A program made the translations under genes and the position numbers. From Aquilaria yunnanensis (Eukaryota; Streptophyta; Magnoliopsida; Malvales; Thymelaeaceae), in assembly GCA_039654915.1 (NCBI GenBank), contig CM077593.1, forward strand, positions 59,526,501 through 59,590,500: a stretch of 64,000 nt of DNA. Direction: 5' to 3'. The notes under the pieces were generated by a model. That model ran no database searches. It saw nothing but the letters and a program-made list of their open reading frames with translations, and was not told the DNA's origin. Positions 23,611-35,215 of this stretch are shown piece by piece. Each line of letters begins with the position of its first letter. Within the stretch, counting starts at the first letter, position 1.

Positions 23611-25734
23611 TGTCAGGACCATCCCTCAGTGCTTGGCCCATGCCAAGAATGCAAATAAAATGAAAGGAAAACATGAGGGACTTGATTAAAAATGTGAATG
23701 GTGATGCATATGGACAACCGAGAGTTTTTGGGTCTAAAATGCACATGAAAAGTGACTATGTGGCTTTACGCATGAAACAAAGTTTAAGGACCATAATGGA
23801 CTCTTAACCGAGTGATTATTGTGGGACTATGGAGCATTAGTGGACTAATTTGGCCATGCAAAATAATACAAGGTTAAGGGGAGCATTAGGCCATTTTTAA
23901 GGCCATATGGCTGACCGCTAGCTAATGCATGCTTCCACTCCAAATTAAGTCATCATTTCGGGTAAACAAAGGTCATAGTTTCGGGTTAGCTGAGTTTTAG
24001 AGCAAAGGTTGTGTTCTTGGTGGGTTGGTACCGAATCCTTGCCAATTTGTGGTTGACTTGACGCTTGAAGGAGGAATCAAGCTTGGATTACTTGGTTTCA
24101 GCCTAAGATGACCCTACACTTCCATTTTCAAGCTCGGTCTTGAACAATCAAGGCATAACCGAGAGCAGTCAAGCTTGTGTTTGTGGTAAGGTTCATGTCT
24201 ACTTGATTCCTTGGTATATTTCCATGATCAAGTAGTTAATGGCGGCTAAGTGATATTTAATTTTACTATATGATCTTTGTTTGCTAGATGGGCATAGTAT
24301 TGAACTTTCAGGTTCGTGTTAATTGGCTAGCTAGTCAAGGTTAATGGCAAGCACTTGAGTTCTTAGTAAGTTAGGCCAACTTGCTAGTGAACTTGGAGCT
24401 CTTGTGGACTAGAGATGAAATTAGAATGCTTGAAATGCAAGAATGTATATTGGTTATTGCTAGGGGCTTCGACTGAATATGAAAATGTGGTGTGTGTGTG
24501 AGTTTGTTTGCTTGATTGTTTCCTTGTGTGTGCTAACCAAGTATAGGTAGTGTTATTATGACTATATGCCTCGGTTAGTATGTGTATATGTTATATCTTT
24601 GGTGTTTTCATGTTTTTTTTGCAGGTTATACTTGGCTAATGGAGGTTAAGTCTCGGCTTAACTAAATAAACTCTAATGGAGTTACGTAATGAACCTTACT
24701 GAGTATTAGTACTCATGCCACTATCATTTGTGTTTTAGGCAAAGGTTTTGAGCTTGAGTGAATTGCCTATTTTGCTTGCTTGTGTGCCAAGTAGTACACT
24801 TGTTGCTTGAGGTATGTGTGCCAACCGAAACTTGGCTTATTTGGAATATATATATGCAAGTCTTATGTTTATGGTTTATGGCCGAAACTTATATACTATG
24901 TTTTGCACGCTTGAGTAGTTGTGGGACATGTTTAGAGGAGAGATGGATGTGTGGACTATGGCCCTCATTGTGGTATTTACTTTCATGAGCATGAACATGG
25001 TCATTGGACTTGTATTGCAGTGTGTGCTTCTGTATTGCACACTTAGGTATCCACTCGGGGAGTAAGGAAATCTTGGCTTGTAATGCATAATTTGGTTAGC
25101 TTTTGGACAATGTATGGTATTGGTATGTGGCCAAGTTAAGGGGCACCCTTGTAGGCTCTTTTGTGTACATATGTAGCCTCGGTTAACTTTGGTTTTGGAA
25201 TGTACAGATATTGGATGGCAAATTATGCTATGGATTTGTGATCATGGTTGTGTTTATGGAGTTAAACTTCTTTGGTACTTTCTTCGCCGAAAGCTCATGG
25301 ACAGGAAATCTTGTTTTCAAAACTTGAAAGGTTGTGGGCTTCTTGGTTGCCATGCATTAAAGTAGTACACTTGATGAACACACACATCCTAGACACTTAT
25401 GGAATTAAGTGTATGCCTTGCTTGTATTGCATGTTATCTTTTTTAGCCTTGCTATCATGCAAGCTATTGAGTATAGCCATGCCTTGTGTAGAAAGTTAGT
25501 GGTTGGGCCTTACCTTAAGCTGTAAATATTTACACAAGACTTCACATAAGCCTCCTGGGCCACCTCACAGGTTCTCAACTTAAGAAAATAAGACTTAAAA
25601 CTACCAAACAGAAAGTTGGCCGAAATTAAAAGTAGTTAACAACACTTAGAAACACAATTGTCAAATAACTTTCTGGGTGGTTTTGGTGAGTGGCACTGAG
25701 TGTGCACAGACTAGGGCCTGTGTGGGGTGTGACA
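23611..25734 (-). mobile_element. Solo LTR of family Q
   Basis: 2124 bp bounded by TGTCAGGACC and GGTGTGACA on the plus strand, so it reads TGTCACACCCC...GTCCTGACA on minus, a common plant gypsy LTR start. Left flank GATCA (23606-23610), right flank TGTCA (25735-25739), 3 of 5 matching. Removing it together with one copy of the duplication brings the acidic tail of the antisense gene back into one frame, which independently fixes the borders. No coding signal inside; several small frames are probably chance. Confidence 0.78.
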
Positions 25735-27239
25735 TGTCATCTTCATCCGCGCCAACTTCGGTCTTTGAAGGGGGAAGAATTGGAAGGTTGAGAAATTCTA
25801 CACTTGACCATTCCGAAGATAGTCCTTTGGGGATATCAAGCGCCCACAAGAAGAAGAGGTCAAGGTCAGAATACTTGGACAAGACTTGGTGGCAAGTAAG
25901 GCAAAAAGAGTCCTGATAAGAGGACTTAGTCGCCTCATTAGAGTTAGCCCTCTCTGCCTTCAAATCCTCTAGTTCTTTCTTAAGCACTTCGACCTCCTTC
26001 TCCAGTTTCTTTTTCTTTTTCTTCTTTTCCTTCTTCAGCCAATTGATCTCAGCTATGAATTCGGCATTAAGCCCCAACGCCTTCGCGAGATCAGCAATGG
26101 CTTCCTTATTCTCCTTCTAAAAGGCTTCATTGGCCGATGTCAACATGACCACCCTCAAACCGAGGTCTGACACTTTGGAAGAAAAGTCTTCTTGAAGCTC
26201 ATTCTGGTTCTTCAGCACCTCTTCCTGAAGACTGGGTAGGTCTTCCTTCGCAATTTTATTGAGCTTGTCATACTTGACGACCGACACAGCAAACAGCTCC
26301 TCGGTCTTGGTGAAGTTCTCCTTCGATCAACTTTGGACCGAAGTTTGTTTGGCTGCCCAAGCCTGAAAATATCCACTGTATGCCAAAAGCTACAAAGGGG
26401 AGGATTCCGAATGTAGGTCAAAAGCAACAAAAGCCCAGAATTTTTCTAAGTCCTAAAGGGTTAAGGTTTACTTGGGCAGCGTGTTTGCTCATCCTTGCGA
26501 TAAGGACCTCATCATTCGGACACTCCTCCGTCGGGGACTGAAAGGTAGCATTAGTCATAATGCTCCTTGCCATCTAAGGGGTCATCCTCTGACTATCCTT
26601 GGAGAACAAGTCCATGTCCTCCGTGAAAGTCTAGAAGGGTTCCCTTGGAACCTTCTCCCTTGAGATTTTTGAGTTTTTAATGGTCCTCTTCTGAGCATGA
26701 TCCTCCACCCATGGAGCCTGTACTTTTTCGTCTACAAAGTCATGATGAAGTTCCATTAAGACGTTATCCTTTAGCCATTCGTCTACAAGGCCTAAAATAC
26801 CAAAATTTCTTAAACTCATATATGAATGGCTAAGGGAAAAACCTGAGGGGAGTTCATCATCGCCCCTGTCAGAGTCACTAACATCAAGGGCCTCGTTACC
26901 CTTTGCCATTTTTCTTTCAGCATTCCTCCAGTTCTTCAACCGAAAGCTCCCCCACCAAAGTTCCTAATGTCTCGACAGCTGCATTGAGACTCAGAGGGGT
27001 TGAACATATGGCTGGTTCCAAGGATGGGTCAGCACGAACAGGAGTTCGATCAAGCACCTCCACATCACCTTTGGGTGGAGGTGGAAGGGAGTCCTCTTTA
27101 GCTTTCTTTGACTTCGACGCCTAAGATGGTCTAGCCGGCACCTTTTTCCTCTTCGGTGCCTTCTTCTTCTATTGCTCCCCCTTCTTAGACTGACCAAGGA
27201 AAAGACTCTTATAGAAGGCTGCAGATTTATCACCCATCT

Positions 27240-27307
27240 CTACAAAAAGAAGAACATCAGTGTAAGTACGGAAAGGCATAAGCAACAAAAACTAGAAAGG
27301 AGCTTAC
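27240..27307 (-). other. Candidate intron in the antisense gene
   Basis: On minus the exon ends AAAGAGA and is followed by GTAAGCTCC. A pyrimidine-rich tract TTCTTCTTTTTGTAG precedes AGATGGGTGAT. Splicing 68 bp joins the frame ending TYVALKE to a frame continuing into the basic linker. 68 bp is short but within plant limits. The sites are predicted by eye only. Confidence 0.55.
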
Positions 27308-27810
27308 TCTCTTTAAGTGCCACATATGTAAGTTTGCTCTGAAGGAGCAAGACCAACCACGCTTTCTTCCTATCAACCAAAGGCTTTGGCATGCCTTCAT
27401 CAGTGACATGTTCCTTGATTACCCCAAGCTCATGAAGGACCTCTTCGATCATGAAACTCCATCTGATGGGGAAAGGATAGAGAGAACGCGGAGGGTCCTC
27501 GGGATCTTGATCTGCTACAGCTTGAATATGGCTATCGAACTCCTCAAACTGGGACTCTAGCTCTAAGGCTAACTGCTTCCTCGGGTCAACTACATCAATG
27601 GCCAAGACAACTGAAGCCCACTTAAATGGCATGTCTTTCCACTGATTGTCCACCTTTAGAAAAAATAACTTCTTCTACCACCCTCGCCAACTATCTTTTG
27701 TTCCGAAGGTTAACGTGAATTTTTTGCTCCCAGAGCCCCGAGGGAGCAAAAAGTAGAACTCGCCCTTTGGAGAAGGTGAAGTTTATAATATTGCATGAAA
27801 AAGATGAACT

Positions 27811-29223
27811 TGTTAGTGCTGTGCCCAAAAGCCAATCATGAGATGATTCTATTTTTTGCACATTGAGTCATGATATTTTGTTAAGGCATTAATCCAGCAA
27901 TTATGTTTGTTGTTTTATTTCTGCATAATGTAATAAACATAATTGTAACCCTAGAATAATGATATTCTCAAACGTCATTAGTTTAGTATTATTGTGGAGC
28001 GGGTTACAGTAATACATAACGACTAGCATATGTGGAGACTAATATAAGATACGTAGTCTACATATGGGTACAAGTTGGAGAACTTGTGTACTGGACCGAC
28101 CCACCATGAGAACACTACATGGATCGTTATATGAGTGTCATAAGTGATTCTCATAGTGATCATGGTATATGTAGTCCTTTGACTTAAGGTCATCAAGGTT
28201 CCCTACATGTGAGTCACATACTTTGATACTTTCCTTTGTTGCTTGTATCTGAGTGAACTTGAATGAGGTCATTGGGTTTGTCACATATTATGCGGACGAA
28301 TTTGTATGATCAAGATGGGTTTTGTCCCTCCTATATAACAGGAGTGATATCTTCGGGCCCTTGATAGAGTGAGACTTAGAAAATGCATGGCCATGCTCGG
28401 ATGAGTTGATATACGATATCAATATCATGAATTTAAGTTGTTCTACTCGGTAATCAAGAAAGCAAAGATTGGGCTATACGAGAGTGACACATTCCATGTC
28501 TCGTGCTTAGTCTTGATATCTTGGACAAAGGGACAATTACATATATCGGTAATGATCATAAAGGTTTAGTCGAATCACCGACAATCTTGTCATTTGGGTA
28601 GCAATGATGTGTTGCTAGACACCGCTCATTGCTTATGATCATAAATGTGATTTATGATCATTGCCAATGTGGTAAGAGCCTATTGGGTCGCACACATAGA
28701 GCTATTTGGATCATTAGAGTGCATGGGCTAATTATTTGGGTTATGGTTTCACAATAATTTCGTATTAATAATGGGCCAAAGAGTTGAGCCATTATTAAGC
28801 CCGAAATTAAAGCCTAATTGGATTAGGGCTTTGAAACCCATTAGGCCTAGAAGTTGAGTCTCACTATAAATGCAACTTTTAGTGAGAAATTCGATGCTTC
28901 TTGCCTTAGCCTCCCAAAAGGACAACCGCACTCTTCTCTTGCAATTCCTTGGAGGACGCAAGCTAGCACTGTGAGCGCAAGAGAAACGCATCTGCCAGGA
29001 TGTGGTGGAAGCGTGGTGATCCCGAAAGGCTCGTGTGTATACCGTAGAGAGCTTGAACATGTCAACTGTTCAGGTTTTGTGATTCGACTATACAACTGGG
29101 TGAGAGATCTCATCCGAAAATTAAGTCTGAAAATTTTTGAACATCCGATTTACCCCATTTCAGTTGGATCCTGGAAGGTTTCAGTTAAATTCCACTGTGC
29201 TTGTTTGGCTCTGAAACCCAATA
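27811..29223 (+). mobile_element. Solo LTR of family A inside the antisense gene
   Basis: About 1413 bp from TGTTAGTGCTG to ACCCAATA. Flanks are GAACT (27806-27810) and AAACT (29224-29228). The antisense reading frame passes from FNSEPQ into FIFFMQ across the insertion. CACTATAAAT near 28862-28871 is the LTR TATA box. No internal region. Confidence 0.9.
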
Positions 29224-29825
29224 AAACTGGGGCTCTGAATTGAAGACCTTACACATGGAAAGAAAGGCATTGAAATAAGAGTAGGAGTTCGGGGGAAGTT
29301 GGTTAACAGCTATGCCATGAAATTGGCAGAAGTCGCTTACCATCTTCGGAGCAGGATACGGAAGTCCCACCTTGAGTTGTGCCCTGAAAACAGTGATCTC
29401 ATTTTTCTGAGGAGCATTGCTAGGCATACTAGGACTTTGGAGCGTAGTGACGGCATAGGAAAGGAGAAAAAATTTGGGCAACTACTTCTTCACTTTCTCC
29501 GAAATGGCACAGCTCAGATGAGAGTTTAGAGGGATCCAACTCTCAGGAACGGGATGAACTTCAACTTGGGAAGAAGCCATGTTCAGAAATAAAAGATGCT
29601 AACCTCGAGAAGACAAAGGGGAAAGAAGTGAGATGAAAAACAAGCACTTCGAAAATAAACCCACCTAGTTCAGAATGCAAACAAGAACTTCGGAGATCAC
29701 CACAAGCCTGCCGGAAATCATTCTGCCGCTAGCACCACTGCCAAAGAATGGTGGAAGATGAGGGGAAATTAGAGAGCAAAAGGAATGAGAATTGGAGAAG
29801 TGTGGAAAACTCTGAAGGAGAAAGG

Positions 29826-29835
29826 GTTTATATAG
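29826..29835 (-). promoter_or_regulatory. TATA box for the antisense gene
   Basis: CTATATAAAC on minus, about 246 bp upstream of ATG 29580, followed by a pyrimidine-rich leader (CCCTTTCTCCTTC, CTCCAATTCTCATTCC) typical of plant 5' untranslated regions. It lies outside the LTRs, so the antisense gene seems to have its own promoter. Confidence 0.6.
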
Positions 29836-30336
29836 ACCAAAGGAGGCAGGCGAAGTGTCGCCATAGTGACCCTTCATAGACAAAGGGACATAACTGATGT
29901 AATGGACATGACGGTTCACCAATCACCTAGTGACATGTGTCACCCAACCCAAGAAACAATGGCACGCCTTCTGACATTAGTAGGCCTATATATGCCTAGC
30001 CCGAAGTGACGCAACTACCTGGTCAGAAGACGTGACGATTCATTGGTAGGAAACAAGGAACATGAAACTCAGAGGGGGAAATATTTCTCCGAAGACGCAA
30101 CTTCAGAAACATCAAGAACTCGGTCAAAACTGAGGAGTCCCATTTGATGTCGAAGACACTTCTTCGGGCAAAAGAGGCATCTTAAACCAAAGAGATGCCC
30201 GGCCCAAAAGAGGTGACCTCGGCCAAAATTCAGCTCTGCTAACTAGGATGCCTGTCACCTCCAAAAAAGATTTCCATGCCACACTCACAAAAGCTTAATA
30301 CCAAAGATACAGCTTCGGCTTCCCGAGGGGGGCATG
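29836..30336 (+). other. T1 3' untranslated region and polypurine tract
   Basis: Non-coding for gag-pol and upstream promoter territory for the antisense gene. It ends with CCCGAGGGGGGCATG (30322-30336) directly before the 3' LTR, the likely polypurine tract. A second TATA-like string (tatatatgcc at about 29989) is also present. Confidence 0.65.
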
Positions 30337-31048
30337 TGATAGCCAAAGGGCTATGGCCTATGAGATCTCCTAATCAGCTATCCTGAAACCACCCCTGGTT
30401 GGAGCTTAGCCATGACCTAGGCACAACCTCAACACCACGCTTGGTTAGGAACATGACTAACTTTGGGAATAGGTATCTTTCACCACCCTCCGATGTACTA
30501 ACCTACTGACCTTGGTGGAGTAGATCCACCATCCTCGATAGAAGAAAAAGTTGCCCAAAGGTGATCCACTCTGTCAAAAAGCCTTTCCTGGCAGCCCTCA
30601 GTGGAAAATCTCCACCGAAAGGGGTCTCATGAAGATACAGCAAAAATGATTAAGAAGCCTCTGACAAAGGGACCTCGCACATGCCCCTGCCCTCTGGCCA
30701 GAACGACCTACGACCAGTTGGAGGTGCCTACCTCCAAAGCTAAGGATCGGATATGGCTAAACACGTGTCATGCTCTGGACAAGCTGGGTCAAACGGCCTC
30801 CTCCCTCTACCCTCCTATAAATACTTGGGAGGGACCTTGGTAAGGACACGGGACTCTCTTTTTTCCCTACTTTCTGCTCTTTACTCCTATTCTCAACAAC
30901 ACTAACTTGGGAGTCGGAGGCTCCTCCCCAAAAAAAGAATTCTGGGGAGTCTCTAACCCTTGTTCTTCAAGGTTTTGCAGACACCTTCACACCGAAAGTC
31001 TCTCTTTCAGGCCATCATGTCACACAACGAGGATGTCGACAAGGATCA
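30337..31048 (+). mobile_element. 3' LTR of T1
   Basis: 712 bp, partner of 6031-6739, TATA box at 30816-30823, ending AAGGATCA. The next five bases ACCTC are the right target duplication. Confidence 0.9.
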
Positions 31049-31385
31049 ACCTCCTTGGACACACTACGTCGGACGATCCCAAAATGTATAATTACATCAA
31101 TAATAAAAACCTCGAGTTACATTCAAGGGGTGTAGGGTGAGAAGAGATTGTACAATGAGAGCAACAAGAAAAGGCATGACTCGCAGGCCGTATTTACAAC
31201 TACAACCAATAAGGGGTATAGCCATGCACCATTCTTCAACCACCAATCAGCATATCATGTAAAATTTCACTCAACAAAATGCATGCCAATTAACATAGGT
31301 TTATTAACCAATTTTAGTTTTGTGTCACTTTGTATATGGCGGTCCCATTGGCGGGTCAACCTTTGTGGTGGATGGCAAGGGGAGC
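31049..31385 (-). other. A1 leader, middle part
   Basis: Sequence between T1 and the P LTR, without coding signal. By nesting logic it belongs to the copia A1 leader. GGAGC (31381-31385) precedes the P LTR. Confidence 0.55.
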
Positions 31386-31915
31386 TGTTATAGCCCTCCT
31401 AGCAGAACTCCCGGTGGGTAAGGTAAGTTCATAAATTCCTAGTTGAAATGCCTTGATTAAAGGTCAATTAGCAAGATCAAGTAAGTTATCTAAAGGATAG
31501 ATGGTTCCTAGTTTAATTTGGCACCTAAGTATCACTAGGGGCAAAATGGTCATTTTGTACCCTGAGGTGATAAGTTTGGTATTTACGCTCATAAGTTGAT
31601 GTTTTGGACCTAAGTGACAAAAAACCAAAGAGTTGGATGAAATTACCAAGTTTTAAGACACTATTTGAACATAGGGTCTTTTTGTTAAAATTGAACAAGT
31701 TGAAGGACTTAAGTGTGAAGATGGTTATTTAAGCCACTTTGGGACAATTTTCAGGTACTATTCATCATCTCAAGCCTCGAAATTCCTAGCTCTCCTTCTC
31801 CTCTTCAATTCCATGGCAAAACTTTGATTTCTTCATCAATTCTTGGTGGTTTTTGGTGCCCCATGAGGTTTATATGCATGAAAAGGCTTCCTTTTGCGTG
31901 GATTCTATGTGGTGA

Positions 31916-33024
31916 TGATACGATCAAAGAATGCACAACCAAGGATGGCAAGGATCCATTAAAGATAACTAGTGAACCATTGATGAGAAAGAAAGCTAAG
32001 GAGCTCAGTAGTGCACTTCAAGATTTTGTCTCAAGATTTTTCATGGAGAATGGCCTTGGAATTTAGCAAGGAGCTGTTGGAACATGGAAGGAATCATATG
32101 GAGATGATGGCCAAGCTTGGAAGTTGACAGATTGGCGATGTTCTGGTAGAAAAATCATATCTTGAGCTAAACCGATCAGAATTGAGTGATTTTTGATTCA
32201 TTGGAAAGCTAACATCTGGAGCTACAAATCATATGAAGACCATGAAACCTGGTCTGCACGTTAAGGAGGTCCAATTTAGCTTCAAAGTTGCGATTTGCGA
32301 GTCATCATTGGTTCTGAGCAGTTGCGGTATTTTGAGTATATCTTTGCCTTTAGATGTCCATTTTGTGTGATTCTAGTTTTTTTTTAAGCTAAGAAAGATA
32401 TCTACAACTTTCATGCTTTGAATTTTGAGAAATCATGGCTGTATCAAGGTCAAATTTCAGCTTGAAGTTGAAGACACAGGCAAGAACCACCCGAGAAGAC
32501 TATTTTGGGGTTTTTATGGCCAACCTTGTGTTGTAACGTATTTATTTTATTTTCGTATTTATTTAAATTATTTAGGATGTTATTTAGGCCATGGAAGTGA
32601 TTCAGGTCACTTAGGATAAATGGAATTCGCTGCACACCTTAAACATATGTTAAAAGGGTGTAGGAACCCTAGTTTGACTAGGTTTTCTTAAGTCCTTTGT
32701 AACTAGGTTTCCTAGGTGACTTGGGCTGCGAATTTGGTAGAGTTTTTACACTAGTTTAGGCCTATAAATATGCATATATTCTGGTTGTAAAACACAGCCA
32801 TTACATGAAATAATATTGCTACTTTGGAGAGAATTTCTCTTTGGTTCTTTGTGGACAACCTTGGTGCACAAGTGTGCTTGTGTTCTTGGTGTTCTATACT
32901 TCTTGTTTCTAATCACGGGTTGATTAAGGGTGGGGGTTTCAAACCTAGTTTTTTTATGTCTTGTGGAGCTTGACTAACATCTTGGGCATGTTTCATGGTC
33001 TTTATACCGTTGGGGTTCGCATCA
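31916..33024 (+). mobile_element. Solo LTR of family R in P1
   Basis: 1109 bp from TGATACGATC to GTTCGCATCA. Flanks are GGTGA (31911-31915) and AGTGA (33025-33029), 4 of 5. Full length compared with 43911-45027. No PBS or internal region follows. Confidence 0.9.
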
Positions 33025-33954
33025 AGTGAACTTGGGATGACATTTTGAGGTTTATGGAGCTTAGGTACATTTTGCTCAAATGGTTTACTTGAGTTGTTCT
33101 TGGTTTCTTAAGCTTCCATGAGCTTGGTTCTAGTTAGAATGAGCTTGAATTCATGCCTTATATGTTGGAATTTTCTTGGAACCATAGGAAATGTTAGTGG
33201 AGCTTTGCATTTGAAGCTTGAAGCTTTTGGTGCTTGATTCTTGCTAGTTCTTATGTAATTGAGGTAAGGGATTTATGATTCAAGCATAATTGATGCCATT
33301 CCTAGCTTGGTTGCTTGTTTTATTCAAGTACTTTGATAGATGGCATTAGTTGGTGGATGGTAATGAACATGTTGGACTAGGGAGTTTTTGAAGATTTCTG
33401 TGGTGTTTATGGACACCATAGGATTGGTTTGAATGGTGCATTGTGATCTTTGCAGCGCGTACTACATGTATGTGAAGTTTGAAGGCTATCCATGCATGTT
33501 TGATATGTTTGGAAAGTGTTCAAAGTTCATAGCAGCAAAATGGGAAGTTTTCTGGACATTTTGCAAATTTGACGATGCATCATCAATCAGTTTGAGTTCC
33601 CACGATGCGTCACCAATACCTCATAAATTGGCAGAACGTCGGCAACTATGGCGATGTGTCGCCACCACAGCACTGACACCCTATTTTATTTTCTTCATAA
33701 CTTTTCACTCGGGTGTCCGATTGAGGTGATTTTAGATTCCATGCGAACCTGAAAAGGAGTACTATCAACTCCATGCTTTCAAAACACTTAAAGCGGTCCA
33801 GTCTTAAAGTGATTTTAACTCAAAGTGAAGGCAAGTTTTAAAGGAAAATATGATCACAATGAGCACCATTAGTTAGGTGCGAGGATTAGTACCATCGAAA
33901 GCCTAGTTAAGAGTTTGGATTTGAGGCTTTGATGTGGAAACCTTAGTGCACCTT

Positions 33955-34046
33955 GTTGGGGTTCCAAAAAACCTAGTAAATGAGTCCAACCATAATCAAC
34001 TAGTTGGGGTTCCAAAAAACCTAGTAAATGAGTCCAACCATAATCA
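33955..34046 (+). repeat. 48-bp-period tandem duplication in P1
   Basis: GTTGGGGTTCCAAAAAACC begins two identical 44-bp units at 33955 and 34003, separated by CTA-containing bases. Absent from P2 and P3, so it arose after this copy inserted. Confidence 0.85.
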
Positions 34047-35215
34047 TTGCCACTCCACTAGTGTGAACCAAGTAATGGTCGATAAGGGAGCACCATGGAT
34101 GAAGGCTTAGTGCACTTGTTGCCTAGCCAAGCTATGCCTTGAGTTATAAGTGGAAGCCTAGTACATCCTTGGTAGGTTAAATGGGTGGAGGCAGAGTACA
34201 CAAGTGACCTAGTCAAGTCTAAGGACTTGAGGCACTATGTGGAGGCCTAGTACACCTACTAGATTTCTTATTGTGCAACCAAGGAGCATCCACCATGTTC
34301 ACCTACACAACAACGAAGGGAAGGCTATGTTATTGCATCAGGAATTAAGCTAAGGCTTACTAGGAGTGAGTTAGTGGCCAGAACTCGCTAGGCACTGAAT
34401 GACGCCCCGTGAGGAGGACTAGGATGAAGAGTGGTCTTAAGGGACCTAGTTATATGTACATATATCAGACCCTCAAGTTGCATGAGCTCACAGCACAAGA
34501 TACATATGTTCTCATATGTTGAGTCCTTAGGATTTTTCTTGCAGGTTGAAGACCCCCTTACTAAGAATCTTTTATTCTCACTCCCTTACTTTTTGTTGTG
34601 CAGTTTTGGGCATCGTTGAGCCAGCAACCCTTAAGGGTTGTTGAGCTAGGCTTGTGAGCAAGTATTTAATTTATTTGAATCTTTATGATTCTAGTTTATG
34701 GGTTGCTTGTTGGTTAAGTTATGGTACTAACTACAATTGTCTTTTTGGCCTACAGAGGCTAGTGAAGCACAAGGGAGGGCTTATGAAGCTTGCCACTGGG
34801 AGTTTGCTCTAAGGTGGAAGCTTGGTCCTGGATCTCAATACAGTCGTTTAGTGTATAGTTATCATACACTAGTTTGCCTCCAATGGTCATGTTGAGTAAT
34901 TTACTCTAGAGTCGCTCTTGGGTGCAAGCATAGTTTACTCTTATTTGGATGCTTGCACACAATTGATTATGTGTAGGTAATTCCACTTAAATGCTTTGAA
35001 TGCTTTGACAGTTTTGATATTTGTTTTTATTAAATTATCCATGGCAATGTTTCAAGTACCATTTCTTTATTTTATTGATCATGTCAAAGCATAAACTTAT
35101 GCATGATTGCATAGTAGGATTAAATGAGTAAAAGCATAAAGGTTTTAACTAGTGCGCATGTAATTAATTAGCAATTACGACTAATGTGGGACAAGTTCAT
35201 GTTAGGGGCAATGCC

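Larger units (their letters stand above)
23544..29580 (-). pseudogene. Antisense gene of T1 (putative gypsy type transposon family, PF04195-like)
   Basis: Convergent to gag-pol and lying between pol and the 3' LTR. ATG 29580 (MASSQVEVHPVPESWIP). An N-terminal domain around 29450-29230 has VGLPYPAPKMVSDFCQFHGI and QLPPNSYSYFNAFL, which I match to the plant 'putative gypsy type transposon' domain. Then FYFLLPRGSGSKKF and DNQWKDMPFKWASVV (27650), an intron candidate 27307-27240, a basic linker, and an acidic and Pro-rich part. A coiled-coil stretch (INWLKKEKKKKKKKLEKEVE, 26050-25960) and an acidic tail (DDHAEDAVDLEDGQDKQ, stop 23544-23546) complete it. Solo LTRs A and Q split it. Stops at about 29485, 27685, 27160 and 26930 and frameshifts make it inactive. 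Function unknown; antisense genes are reported in Grande-type elements. Confidence 0.75.
6031..31048 (+). mobile_element. Tat/Grande-like gypsy element T1 with nested insertions
   Basis: Near full-length Ty3/gypsy element: 5' LTR 6031-6739, PBS-like site, gag from 6945, protease, RT, two RNase H-like regions and integrase to 23048, a convergent antisense gene 23544-29580, a purine-rich tract, and 3' LTR 30337-31048. It is flanked by ACCTT (6026-6030) and ACCTC (31049-31053), a 4-of-5 target duplication. It spans 25018 bp including G (8096-19129), Q (23611-25734) and A (27811-29223). Without them it is about 10.4 kb, typical of Tat. LTR 5' and 3' copies differ at 16 of the first 120 bases by hand count. 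All genes are broken. Confidence 0.88.

Noticed and set aside
24758..25499. Several 70-75-codon frames
   Set aside because: Inside solo LTR Q; Cys/Leu-rich chance frames without recognisable domains.
28749..29243. Frames on both strands at the end of LTR A
   Set aside because: Repeated in other A LTR copies (for example 57030-57251 on minus) with differing stops; the region is the LTR end, and an insertion target lies at 29223.
33955..34046. Considered as a CRISPR-like or satellite array
   Set aside because: Only two units with a 4-bp spacer; a simple tandem duplication.
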